64,000 nucleotides of DNA from Metridium senile (taxonomy: Eukaryota; Cnidaria; Anthozoa; Actiniaria; Metridiidae), in contig OX459108.1 of assembly GCA_949775045.1 (NCBI GenBank), positions 3,272,935-3,336,934 on the forward strand. Reading direction: 5' to 3'. The notes under the pieces were generated by a model. That model was not told the DNA's origin. It saw only the letters and a program-made list of their open reading frames with translations, and ran no database searches. Position numbers and translations under genes: made by a program. This document shows positions 33,590-47,500 of this stretch, in pieces. Position 1 is the stretch's first letter, and the number at the start of each line of letters is the position of its first letter.

Positions 33590-34840
33590 CGTTGGCTCAG
33601 TCATCACAGAATAATCTACATGATTCTCAATGTTATTACCATCATTATTATTGCTATGTTCATTGTCATCATCACTATCATTATTATTGTCATCATCGTC
33701 ATCACCATCATTATTATTGTCATCATCGTCATCACCACCATTATTATTGCTATGTTCATTATCACCATCGTCATCACTATCATTATTATTTCATCGTCAT
33801 CTTTGCTATCAACTTATATGATCATCATCATGTAATTGCTTTTCAATTCACTGTCATCATCATCATCATTGTTATAATTATAATACATTGATAATAATTG
33901 ATCAGTCTTCATTGACATTATCATTGGAATTGCTACTATATCCATTACAATCATCATTATTAATAATTATTATAAATTGTTTTTATATATCATCATCATC
34001 ATCATAATCGGCATCATGAATATAAATATTGTTTTACACTGATCGTCATCATCATCATGACCATCACTATTGTTATATAGTTATCATCATCATCATCATC
34101 ATCATACGCATGACCATTGTTTTATATTGATCATCATCATCATCATGACCGTTAATATTATTGTTTTATATATATTGATCATCATCATCATCATCATCAT
34201 CATCATGACCATTATTATTGTTTTATAGTTGACCATCATCATCATCATTAATATTGTTTTATATATATTGATCGTCATCATCATTAATATCGTTTTATAT
34301 ATATTGATCATCATCATCATCATCATCATGACCATTATTATTGTTTTATAGTTGACCATCATCATCATTAATATTGTTTTATATATATTGATCATCATCA
34401 TCATCATTAATATTGTTTTATATATATTGATCATCATCATCATCATTAATATTGTTTTATATATATTGATCATCATCATCATCATTAATATCGTTTTATA
34501 TATATTGATCATCATCATCATCATCATGACCATTATTATTGTTTTATAGTTGACCATCATCATCATTAATATCGTTTTATATATATTGATCATCATCATC
34601 ATCATTAATATTGTTTTATATATATTGATCGTCATCATCATTAATATCGTTTTATATACATTGATCATCATCATCATTAATATTATTGTTATATAGCCAT
34701 ACCATCATCATCATCATCATCATGATTAATACAGTAATATTAAATCATCATCGTCAAGATCATCATTTATGATTCTTATTATCCATGCTATCATCCTCAT
34801 AATCATCATTGTCATTATGCGTAACAGTGATTTTTTACGC
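33590..34840. repeat. 1.2-kb ATC/GAT-type array with 40-50-bp higher-order units
   Basis: (CATCAT)n blocks alternate with TTAATATTGTTTTATATATA-type spacers. Long frames of Met/Ile/Asn/Lys/Tyr on the minus strand and Ser/Leu/His on the plus strand are composition artefacts. Confidence 0.92.
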
Positions 34841-35371
34841 ATTTATTTCACATTCGAAACAAAAAAAAACCTACATCGAGATAGATAAAAATCCTTAAAA
34901 AATAGAAAAATGCTAAGAATTTGTTTACATCTATATTAAGCTATAGCTACGAGTGACTATTATCTGATTGACTCCAAAATCGGAATAAATGATATTACAA
35001 AAATGAGCGTTTCTTTATCTGGTCCAAATGAAATGGAATTTCGGCCGGCACTGCGCTTCTGATCACATAGCTATCATTCCTCATCAGTAACAAATATTAG
35101 TATTTTACTGTTGAATTAGTTAACCAATCAGAGGCCACGGTTCATCCATGGCATTCCATACGTCTCTGTAGGACAAGGGTCTCAAGTGACCGAATACTCA
35201 TCAAAATAACACATGAAGAACTACGTAAATGCTTCCTTAAATCCTACTATGGACACATGGTCTGGACGAATGTAGACTCACACATGTAGATAATGTTATA
35301 ATTGCAAGTATGCGTGTCAAAAGGGACGATTTTATGCAACCATTTTATCTGCCGTAGCTCCAAGTCGCAAC

Positions 35372-35572
35372 ATGGCCGCTGCTCCACACACGAAAACCAC
35401 TGGCGATAAATTAAGGAAGCGTTCTTTCTCTGGTGGGTTGCCGTCGCTGAATCGTACGGGCTCTATGGCGGATAAGACACTACTTGGAGTGCTGAACATT
35501 CTTCGTATGGATGAAGAACCGACGAATACGTTTCTAGTACGAACCATACTCCCCGACGGAACGCTTAGACTG
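35372..35572 (+). CDS. Rho regulator exon 1 (start codon)
   Basis: 67 codons, ATG in a CAACATGG context, ends in phase 0 at CTG|GTGAGT. Basic Ser-rich N terminus (KLRKRSFSGGLPSLNRTGS), then the first strands of the Ras-binding-like fold. Intron 1 is 9.4 kb and repeat-filled. Confidence 0.75.
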
Positions 35573-38500
35573 GTGAGTAAATATATTCCATAGGGCACAT
35601 AGCTATCGTGTTCTTGTGTGTCCGTTTTTTTTTCTTTTTAAGGATAATTTCTCCAAGCTTTAAATCCTCGTTTAGACCGCTTCTGAATTAAGATTCATGC
35701 GAGCTGAAGTTGAATTCCTATTGTATTCGGTCAGTGATTCGCGTTTCATTCAGCCCGTAATATTTTTATGCAGTCTTCGGTGTGGAATTCCAATAGTTGT
35801 TCGAACGTTTGATCTGGCTCGGTATGTTTCACGTTTAGAAACCTACTCAAGCAGTCGTTACGGTAAATATGCGTGATTAACAAGTTTGTTTGCTCCGTTT
35901 AACTTAAACAAACTCGATATCTTGATTCAGTAATTCCAATGCATAAAAACACAGTAATACCATATTATTGTCGTCTAGTTGTCGGTCTTCACTGATGGCA
36001 ACATTCTTATCAGATAAAAACGATAGCAGAGAATTAAAACAGGCTAATAGAACCCAAATATTTAATATGTTCAAATCTGTGTTTATAAAGCAAAATTAAT
36101 ATGTTCAAGGACCGGTAAATTATAGGTTAGAATCAAATTGATCCGTTCCTTATTTGTACTGGAATTTGACTCGAGTCGTTCATAGAGAACAATTCTCGAA
36201 TCAAACTACGTCCAAAAGGAATTCTGCCGAGGATCTTTGTATGTATTCATCAAATGTAAACAAAGAATAAGAACTATCGAACTATAGTGTTGGTGATAAT
36301 TAAATTGATTCAATTGCTATGTATGGTATTAAGTTTTAATCACTAGGGTTAATCTAGCTATTCAGCTAGGTTCATCTACAATGAAATGTATTAAAAACTT
36401 AGCCCTTATCATTTTCGATATTTTTTCCAATTGATGTTCTAATTGTTATGCAAGTGAAATCAATTAGGTCCATCACCTAGAAACTTACAAGCGTGTACAA
36501 CAGATATGTAAATTTCAACTCGAAATGTCACCTGGGGCAATATTAAAGATATTTATGATTTCTAATTGTAAAACCATAGCAATATTACCGTGCGGAGTGT
36601 AGTTTTGTAGTAACGATATTTTGCGTTGAGTCAAAGAACCGCTCCATTCGATTAACCCTAAAGTGGTTTGCGGTTTTCAACTATGAAATTAACATGATCA
36701 TTTGTTCTTCACACGTGAAATGTACACTACTCTACTTGTCTTTAATGGTTTAATTGTTATCATTAGTGTAAAACCTAATTCACCTTACTCCACAAAACGT
36801 ACTTTCCCGTGTGTTCTTGAGATTTTGACCTTTGAGCGCACAGGAATTGATCAATAATATTGTTAGAATTGTGTGATTATCTTGTTTAGTTGTTTTATGA
36901 ATTTACAATAGATTGCAGGAAGTGTCTCTATTGTATTGAACACTACATTTAGAGTCCTTTTTTGTATTGTTTAAATACCAGGCTACAGAATTATAGAAAT
37001 TGTTTTTATGCTAGTAATAATAAATATATATATATATATTAACGTTATTTCCAGTCTAATATATTCCTTTACAAACAGCTTATTAGTAATTTACGAGTTG
37101 CTACTTGAATACAAAAAAAAAACATAATTAGTGCCTACAATGTGACTCTGAAAGGTTTTAGCAGCATTATACAAAGCTCAATGATCATACAATAAATTAT
37201 TTCTTAAATTCATTCAAAATGGAATTTTTATGTTCAGAGTAGCAACTTGAATAAAAAAAAAACAGAAATTAGTGACTACCAATATGATTCTGAAAGGTTT
37301 TAGGAGCATTATACAAAGCTCAATGGCCCTACATTAAATTATTTCTTAAATTCATTCAAAATGGAATTTTTATGTTCAGAGTAGCTACTTGAATAAAAAA
37401 GACATAAATTAGTGACTACAATATGATTCTGAAAGGTTTTAGGAGCATTATACAAAGCTCAATGGTCCTACAATAAATTATTTCTTAAATTCATTCAAAA
37501 TGGAATTTTTATGTTCAGAGTAGCTACTTGAATAAAAAAAACATAAATAAGTGACTAAAATATATGATTCTGAAAGTTTTTAGATTCTTACAAATTATTT
37601 CTTAAATTCAATCAAAATGGAATTTTTAAGTCCGGAGTAGCTACTTGAATTAAAAAAAAACATAAATAAGTGACTAAATATGATTCTGAAAGATTTTAGT
37701 TTCATAATTTATACAAGCTCAATGGTCTAACAATAAATTATTTCTTAAAGTCATTGAAAATATAATTTTTAAGTTGTGAGTAGCTACTTGAATAAAAAAA
37801 ATGATATGGTTCTGAAAGGTTTTAGAATCATTATACAAGCTTAATCATTTTACAATAATATATTTCTTAAATTCATTGCAAATGGAAGTCTTATATTCAG
37901 GTTTAAGTGTTACAATGTTGCCAGTAGGGCAATGAGTTCATTAGTTTGGGTTGCAGATAGAAAATACTTTGTGGCCATAATTGACAGTGTTGATTTTTCA
38001 GCGGGGCCCTGTGGAACAAAAACTACATGCAATAAAAAGAAAAAGAATTGTAGGTATAGAGAGCAGATTATGTCCAAAAGACCTGGTAGAATGAGCTGGT
38101 TTTTAGGGAAGAAGCAAGATATAAAGCGAAACCACTTTAAACTGGACAAATCTGGGACTAGTGTGGTTTCCAGTTTATAAATTGAAACTAGCGAGACCAT
38201 AATGTGACTGCCTACACCAAGCACTTACCGAGTAAACTAGTAAAGGCTGTGTCAGTGTTTGATATAAACAATAGGTAATATAATGCATGAATTTGTAACA
38301 CCATAAAACATGTTGACTTAACTTTTCTAGCGCGTTTCGAGCTTTAGCCCGTCATATTTTACTCCGACAAAGGGCTAAAACTCAAAATGTCAGTAAAGTT
38401 AAGTCAACATTTTTTTAAGGTGTTACAACTTCATTCTATTACCTTACCAGTTTATAGGTATGTTATTTGCAGCTTTTGGAAAATTTGGGCTAAAAATTAT

Positions 38501-41500
38501 GTTCGGTTTAGAGAGATTTGCATTTTTTAGGGTTTTGCTATAATGGGTTTTAACTGTGCAAACAATTGTTGATATAAATACTCCTCAACTTTGGCCTTGT
38601 AAATTTAAGGAATATAGAACAGTGTACATGTCTATATAGTGTGTTTTAAACACACTGGGAGCTGTAGAGCAAGAGAGAAGTTGTAGCAGAATGTTTCTTT
38701 GACATCTCAAGTGCTCTACACCCTGGAGGGGTGCTCCCTTTGTCCAAGTGGTAGGGGTGATCGGCGTACCTTTTGGGGTAAAAATATTTCCTGTTCATAC
38801 CTTTTAGGGTCCTTTTAGAGTTTTGGCTCAAAAATCAGTTACGTAACATGATTTCGTACCTGTAAGAGTCATTTTTACTCTGTTTTGTTGCTTTGTTGGG
38901 GTAGAAGTTGACAAGGCTTTATCAGTTATTTTTATCTGTGCGTACCTTTAAGGGCCGTTTTCAAAATCTCCGCCGATCACCCCTACCACTTGGACAAAGG
39001 GAGTACCCCCCCCTCCCTGGGGCTCTACAGCTCCCAGAATGTTTATATCACAGTATGTAGACACTAAGTGGATATTTTATATTGCTGTTATTAAATATTT
39101 TTGAACTTTTTTGCTGAACATGTCTTTGTCCTCTGATATAAACACGGTAGCCAGCCAATCAGAGCGCCTGTAGTATCTCAAATATTATATTCATAACACT
39201 CTATATTTAATTAGATGTTAGATTGCACTATAAAATCACCTTGGATTATACTATCAAGCCTATTCAAATCAAGAGCTTGTAAGATATATTAATTTTACTC
39301 ATTTGTGATCATGCATTCCAATTTCTCACTAGCTTAACTAGAAATTTTGAATAACAAAGTTAGGAGAATATCATTACTGATCTGGATCTTGATGTTCACA
39401 TCTGTTGCTCTTCCAAGTTTTGTTATAATATTTTTGAAGAAGGTTTTTTAGAGTTTATGCTGTGTTTGTTAATCCATGGAGCTTAACCCTGAAGATTATA
39501 GATTATTGATATCATTAAATCATGTCAATGGGATGAACCCTATTGGGATAATTATATCTACAACCGTTTCTAAAAAGGTTGAATACTGCATACTGAATAT
39601 AGTTCAAGCCAATAAATGCATTCTTAAACATCTAATTTTGTAAGTAAAATAAATGATAATTAGTTTTTGTATTCTTAGTGCATTCCATTCAAAACAATTT
39701 AATATACAAGCTAGTTATGAGGAGTAAATATTATACACTTAATGACTGGTCCCGAGGGAAACAGTTAGTTTTTTTCCCCTCGAAACTAACTGGTTTCCCG
39801 AGGGATCTGTCATTAAGCGTTTTGTTATATAGCTAATCTAATCTAAGCTTTTAGACAAGTAAATTAAGAAAATTTGAATTTTTATTCAATTCGCTGGGCA
39901 CTTGTATCCCGGTCGGGATACAGTTAGATTTAACTAGCATCACATGAGCATCTATCAACCAATCAGAATGCTCATTATATAGTCAAAATGATTAGCTATA
40001 TAACAGCACTGTTTATTTATACTTTCAAATAAATGAGACCCACAATGCACTATTCAATATTCCATGTTTTTTTTAAATATAGCTGTAGAAGGGAATGGAA
40101 TGAATATGGATTCAAGATAGTTAAAGTTATTTTTTTTTTAGCTTTTTCAAGGCTAAGTTAAAAATAAAATCATTTTAGTCATAAATAGAATAATTTCTGA
40201 TTGGCTCTTTGACTTGGTCTTGCTTCTTAACAGATTTTTTAATTTGTTAGTAGTATTAATAGTTTTTCAATAGTTTTTCACGTACAACACAAATGGACAT
40301 AATTATTTTATTGGCAGATACATCTGTACAATAAGAAAATCAATTCTTTCATATTTTATCTAAATTTTTAAGAAGAAAAAATAATTCCTTGTCAGGAAAT
40401 TACAAGTTAAAATGTATGCAAATTGCCATAGTTATGCTTTCTTTTGTAATTCATTTCTCATGAATATTTTAAAATCAATTTTATGTGACCATATGACAGC
40501 TAGAATTCTATGTGGCTTATGCTGTCAAAGTCAGAATGCTCAGAAATTTAAGCAGTGTTTTGAGTTTCCAGTTAGGAATCCAAAAGAATCCACAGTAATA
40601 ATGCTTCATTAAGTGACACTAGGGCTCACCAGTAGCTCAGTGGTTAGAGTGTCTGACTGGTAATCAAAAAACTAAATACCATTTAGTCCTTTCTCACCAC
40701 TAGGGCTCACCAGCGGTTAGAGCTTCTGACGGGTATTCATAAGGCTAAATGCCATCTTGTCCTTGCTTACCACTAGGGTTCACCAGCCAGTAAAAATGTC
40801 TGTCTGGTAACCAGAATGCACATTACAATCTAGACCTTTCTCACCACTAGGGCTCATCAGTGGTTAGAGCTTCTGACAGGTAATCAGAATGCTAAATACC
40901 ATCTAGTCCTTGCTTTCCACTAGGGTTCACCAGTAGTAAGCGTGTCTATCTGGTATTCAAAATGCTTGATACAATCTTGTCTATTCTCACCACTAGGGCT
41001 CACCAGTGGTTAAAGCATCTGACGGGAAATCAGAAGGCTACATGTAGATGCCATCTAGTCCTTGCTTACCACTAGGGTTCACCAGTAGCTCAGTGGTTAG
41101 AGCATCTGACTGTTAATCAGAAGGCTAAATACCATCTTGTCCTTGCTCACCACTGGGGTTCACCAGTAGCTCAGTGGTTAGAGTGTCTGGCAATAAGAAG
41201 GCTATTAATACCATCTAGTCCTTGCTCACTACTAGGGTTCACCAGTAGCTCAGTGGTTAGAGCATCTGACTGGTAATCAGAAGGCTAAATACCATCTTGT
41301 CCTTGCTCACTACTATAGGGTTCACCAGTAGCTTAGTGGTTACAGGGTCTGACTGGTAATCAGAAAGCTAAATACTATGTTGTTCTTGCTGACCACTAGA
41401 GCTGTAGCTTAGTGGTTAAAGCTTCTGACTTTTAATTAGAAGGCTAGATGCCATCTGTTGTCCTTGCCCACCACTAGGATTTACCAGTAGCTCAGTGGTT

Positions 41501-44500
41501 ATAGAGCTTCTGATCTGTAATCAGGTACAGTAGTTAAATACCATCTAGTCTTTGTGAAATGTATGGCGAAAGCTACTTTAAAATTCAAAAATTATTTTCA
41601 ATGCTGCGAAACTCTAAAACGATCTTAATAATATTTAGTTAAACTTTAACTTTTTTAATAAATTGAAGAAAGCTTCTTTATTCAAAAATGTTTTTGAAAG
41701 CTGAAAAAGTTCAAATAATCTTTAGCTATATAACTTGAAGTTAAGACAACTTCTATAAAATGATCATTCAAACTTTTTTTGGAAAGCTGAGACATCAAGA
41801 AGAAACTTTAGTTAACTTACAGTTAAGAATGCTTCTTTATCAAAACATAATTTTGAAATCTGAACATTTTTTTGAAATTAGATTTTTAGTTAACTTCGAA
41901 TCATGAAAGCTTTTTGATTCAAAATTATTTTGAAAGCTGAGAAATCCAAGAATTATCTTTAGTTTAGTTTTTTTTTAATGATAACAGTTATAAAAGCTTC
42001 TTTATGAAAACATTATTTTCAAAGCCAGTAACATAAATTAACAAAGCTTTTTTATTCAAAATCATCTAGAAGGATCTTTAGTTAACTTTTCAGACAAGTT
42101 AATTGAGGTATTACATTAATTATTGATAATCTTGCATTATACTGGATGATCTCCCATGGTAAGCAATATCTTCATTGAAACAATAAAATATTACTATGTA
42201 TAATGTAAATATAGTATTTAATAAGGATTTTCAAGCCATGTTAAACTATGCATTGTAGATTCAATCTACTCATGAATTTAATGTACAATTGTCTAATATT
42301 AAATTAGTTTAATGGTTGAATGAATATACCCTGTTTTCTTTCCTATTGTAAATCTTATTTATAAAACTCATTAATAATTTATGAGAAATTGACAAAAGAA
42401 ATCATAGCTGTGAAGAGGGTTGGCGTGTATTAATTAGATACAACATTGTCATGTTTTGCATTACAATTAATAAACTCAAATTTTCTACTCCAGATTCAGT
42501 TTTGTCTTGAAAATTTTAGTAAAACATTAAAGAAGTAACGTTGGAGTTTTATTAAAGTACTATACAATATCCGCGTCCCATCTGTATAAGATAAACAAAC
42601 GGCTCATCTTCGACTCACTGTTGCATATTCCATACCGATCGGACGTGAATATTGTATATATATTACATATCATGCTTAAATTGGCAATTTGGCTACAAGT
42701 TTTAAGATAACGAAGCATCTATTATCTGAAAAAACAGCTCCTTAATTACTTGGTATACACACCAGTATTTCAAAAATCGTTGTTGCCGCCAAAGTTACAG
42801 TCAACACTCCTATAAGGCTGCAAATGATGTTTTCAAGTAAAAAGATATTTAATGTTTTAATATCTCGTTTTGGTGTTTTTCTGATGTTTCAAATTCTTAA
42901 AACTTCTTGCAAATTTAATCATTTTTTCTCAAACTTTCACAAGTTATTGTTATGGCGAAAGCCTATAATATCATATGATAGCTTTTATATTCTTTTTCTT
43001 AAAACATCAATTATAAATAATATGATTATTAGGGGCAACTATTTCTGAAAGTCATCTATGAACACATGCAACTAACAAATCAAAATGGAAACTAGCAAGT
43101 AAACTAATATAGGCTGTGTCTGTGTTTGAGATAAACGATAGGTAATTAATATAATTAATTTTCTGAATTTTAGTCACGTGGCGGTCCATTATTTTGCGAT
43201 ATTGGACAGCAAACTATTGGACTGGCGCAACATTTTAATTGTTAAACTCAAAATATTTGAAAAAAATGTATTTGTTCGGTATAATAAAGAAAACCTATAG
43301 AATTCATCCCCGCCCATTATGACGCATATTTAAGTCTCGATTTTGATATTAGGCTCGACCTGTGGTCTCGCCCAATATTTAATTTGTCTTAAATATCCTG
43401 CCAAATTTGACAATTCTGCAGTACAAATTCCTCCAAAATTGAGAAATATCAATTATGTAAAATATATATTAGACTGACATACAAAAGTAAATACATGCAA
43501 GTGAAAGCCAATGTTTTGGTGTCATTTAACACCATTTTCAAGTAACAACAGGATAGTGAACTTGATAGTCAATATAAGAACAAAATGGTCCAGAGTGTTT
43601 TCATTATCAGTGTATATAACTCTATTTGACAAGTTTAATTGTTTTAGTGATTAATAGGTTTATCATTGATATCTATAGTAATATTATACCGTCTTTGTTA
43701 TTAGATTCTATGTATCATCGTTATCATTGACTAAAGGATTAAACCAACATTATAGTTATTTCCGACTGTCTTCAAATTAAACTTGATATCTGAAGTATTT
43801 GCTAAGTAACAGCCCAGCACTGAAAACAACTCAAATATATTGACAAATTGACATTTTTCACTAATGGAACTTTCAATTGGAATATGATAACAATTTTAGA
43901 AGGGGTTAATTTGAGGAGTTCAGAAGTGTTTTATTTGGGTAGTGTTTTTAAAATAAATAAATAAATAAATGTTGAGTGTATGACATCATTATCAAAGATT
44001 TCAAAAAATATATAATACTTTCAATAAGAATTTTTATCAGAAAAACTATTCACTCCAATTATCAAATGATTCTTGAGATCTTTAAATTTGGAATTTTACA
44101 ATGACGTTTCAGTTAATTAAGTACTGAAATATTTGATGCTAGTTTACCTTAAAAATAAGAAGAAGAAAAAACAAGAAAAAAAAAACAATAGCACACTTAC
44201 AAACAAACAAGAAAACCAACAAACAGTCTAATTCTTGTAGAATAATGTATTGGTTTATAGTAGAATTTAAATTTATCCAAAACTTTGTCAAATAAACTTT
44301 AATAGAGGCTTCAGTAAAGATTTGAGAGGGTATTTTCAATATTAGTTACATTTTATCGACAAAAATATGAAATAAAAACCTCCACAAACTGAACAGGAGC
44401 AGCATTAAATATGAACGTCATTCCTTTTTGCAGCCGGAAATTCACTTTATAAACAATGTTTACTTAAAATAAGTTAAATTCAAATAAACTATTTCTTCTT

Positions 44501-47500
44501 TCTTACCGTGTTTCGTAGAGGAAATACCCTCAACTACAGTATTACATCGAAGAAAGACAGAAGGAAGAAATACTCCTCGATAATTTCAAAGCCGCCATTT
44601 TGAATCTTCAAATGTGAACGCGCGCGTCAAACTTATCCTGAAAAGAGCGGGAAAATACTTGCGATGTGATTGGCTGAGATGGCAAGTCCTCTTTCAAGGC
44701 GGGACTGAAACTGTGTTTCGCAAATTATATTTTACTCAAACGTTTTCAATCTTATTTATACTACTAGCAAATTTACAAAAGTATCTTCCATTTTGACCTT
44801 AGTCTTTCCCAGATTTATTTTAAAGGGATAATCATTACAATACGACAAAATTCAAAGATTTCTACGCGTATGAAAAGTCAAACATCGACCAAAATTATCC
44901 AAGAAAGACAAGTCGACAATTCTATTCTTTTTTCTATGTATTTTCAAGATAATTTTCTAAATGATTTTATATATATTTTAGGTGAGCGCAGATCGTAATA
45001 TGACCATCAGAGATGTGGTTTCTGGAATTGTTCAAGAATTTCATCTGGAGAATTATCAAGTACGGGAATTACCTGGAAAGTCAATCACGAACTTGGAAGC
45101 CAAAGCTACTTGTGTGGAATATTCAGAAATCGCCATTGAGGATGTTGAAAGAAAGCTGTCTAACTTTGAGCTAGATAATATTCATTTAAGTGAGTTTATT
45201 CACATAATTAGTTGTTTTCTGTTGTTGCTTTTGTTGTTGTTGTTGTTGTTTGTGTTTATCGCAATACACCACGATATTTTAAATTAAGCCGCCATTTTGA
45301 ACGCGCGCGTCAAAAGCTTCCTGAAAAGAGCGGGAAAAATACTTACGATGTGATTGGCTAAAAAGGCAAGTCCTCTTTCAAGGCGGGAAAACTGTGTTTC
45401 GCAAATAATAATTTATTTTAGAGAATCAGTTGTTTGTTGTTTGTATAAGTTGTTTGTGTTTTATTGCAATAGATCTTGCTTTTCCATAATTCGCGTAACA
45501 GATCATGAAACAATAGTTTCTGCCGCAAATCGAGGCTGGAGTAGATAAAATAGAGTGAATGTATATGAGTGAATGAGTGAATAATAAATCAAAATATGGT
45601 GACCAATTTGAATAACTATTGTTCTAGAATAGAGTGAATGTTCATCCTACAGCCTAGGCTCAGATTTCAGCCGTTGGGGTTTCGTGCGCCCGCGATACTC
45701 TCCCCCGTATCGCGGGCGCACGAAACCCCAACGGCTGAAATCTGAGCCTACCTACAGCCTTGACTAGAATCAATTGTTTCGTGCTCATTCATGCCAGAGT
45801 GATACTTGCAGGACATTTGCATCGTCATTATTATCATCATCACTATCACCATTATCACCATCATTACCATCGTCATCACAATCATCATTATCACCCTTAA
45901 TATGACATGTGAACATCACCAATGTCGTCGTCGTCATCATCATCGTCCTTTTCATCATCATCATCATCATTATACCATCATCATCATCATCATTATCACC
46001 ATCATCATTATCATCCTCATCATGACATGTGAACATCATCAATGTCGTCGTCGTCGCCATCATCATCGTCATTTTCATCATCATCATCATCATCATCATT
46101 ATACCATCATCATCATCATCATTTGTATCACCATCATCATTATCATCCTCATCATGACATGTGAATATCATTGGCGTCGTCGCCATCATCATCATCATTT
46201 CCATCATAATCATTAGCATCTTTATTTTCATTTTCGTTATTGTGTATTTTCCAGTCAAGGATGCCAGACTTCGTTGTGTCAAGGAGCTGCAACACGAGGA
46301 GGAGACGTTCTTTATTCAACTGAAAAGCTTATTTGAAGTTTACGCGGAACCACTGAAGTAAGGAATGGACCCTTGGATATTTGAAGGGGAGGGGGGGGGG
46401 GGTTGGTTAATTATTTTGTGCATGATATTTTTTTCCCTCGAGGCTGTGCAAGATCCCCCCCCCCTCCCCACACATACACAGGTTTTTTTTAACCATGTTA
46501 TGTGAGCCAGTATCGCGTCCTAGTTCATATATAAATATATTTTTCAGTTTTATTTTGTTTAAATACTGATTCGAAATTAAAGTTAATTTGCCTTTAAGGG
46601 AAGAGTTTGACTAATACTTTGTGCATGCAGTGGTAGTGTCTGCGCAAAAGCTACATTGTGGAGTGATAGCTGTAAATGCTGTATAGTTGTGTCGTATATA
46701 TTTGTCAATGTGTAAGGAGTTAACCTCACGTGGTGGTAGTATGTATATAGTGAAACTCATGGAAGAGCACCTGTCGGAAGGACCCCATCGTAGAGACTAA
46801 CGGTAATAAAATGTGTACCACCCATTTGTATGACTCTAACTATAACCTCGTTTTCATTGTCACATAGAAAATGGGGACTTCCTAGAGCAGATTATAAAGT
46901 ATTATTTGAACCTCTTGAGACGATATGTAATCTGAACGTTAGAATGAATACCTTAGTAAGTATAGAATTAGTTAAGATTATAATAATGTCGCTCTCTTCG
47001 ATATAGAAAATAATACTTGTGATCATGCGAGTTTGCCACCAGATTTCAACTTCGTCTTCGTGTGGAAAACTCGCAAGATCAGAAGTATTTCCCCGCTAAA
47101 GGACTAGAACATCCACCGATCCAACGTTGTCTACGAGGGTCAATGCTCATGTGGACAGAACTACATTGGAGAAACACCCAAAATTTTGAAGCACGCAAGG
47201 AAGAACACTCAAAACCTAAACACAATTCAGAGCCAGCTAAACACCTCAAGGAAAACCCACACCATTGTTTTATGTGATCTATTATATCTACTATGGTCAA
47301 ACAATCATTGAAGCGAATTGTTTTGTACTGATTTATTTAAAAAATACATATTGACATATTTGATCAACATCAGCCAATCAGAATGTGTGAGCTCTAATAG
47401 TTATTTTATAATGCGTTTCCTTTCAGTTGGACGAAGCAGTCAAAGGATGGGATACCTGTAAAACGTTAATAGGTAGGTAGGTTGATGCAGTCTATTCCGG

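Noticed and set aside
34102..34677. 191-codon minus-strand open frame
   Set aside because: Translation of a (GAT)n-type array giving only Met, Ile, Asn, Lys, Tyr and Thr; no start context, splice sites or domain.
37932..38180. 82-codon frame after a TTTTTCAG sequence
   Set aside because: Tempting acceptor in intron 1, but the frame ends within a dispersed repeat, lacks a compatible donor and breaks the exon 1-exon 2 phase.
40612..41560. Cluster of functional tRNA genes
   Set aside because: D and anticodon arms are present, but T-arm, B box and 3' acceptor strand are missing in every unit.
45785..46282. 165-codon minus-strand frame rich in Met and Asp
   Set aside because: Product of the ATC array antisense to intron 2 and exon 3 of the plus-strand gene.
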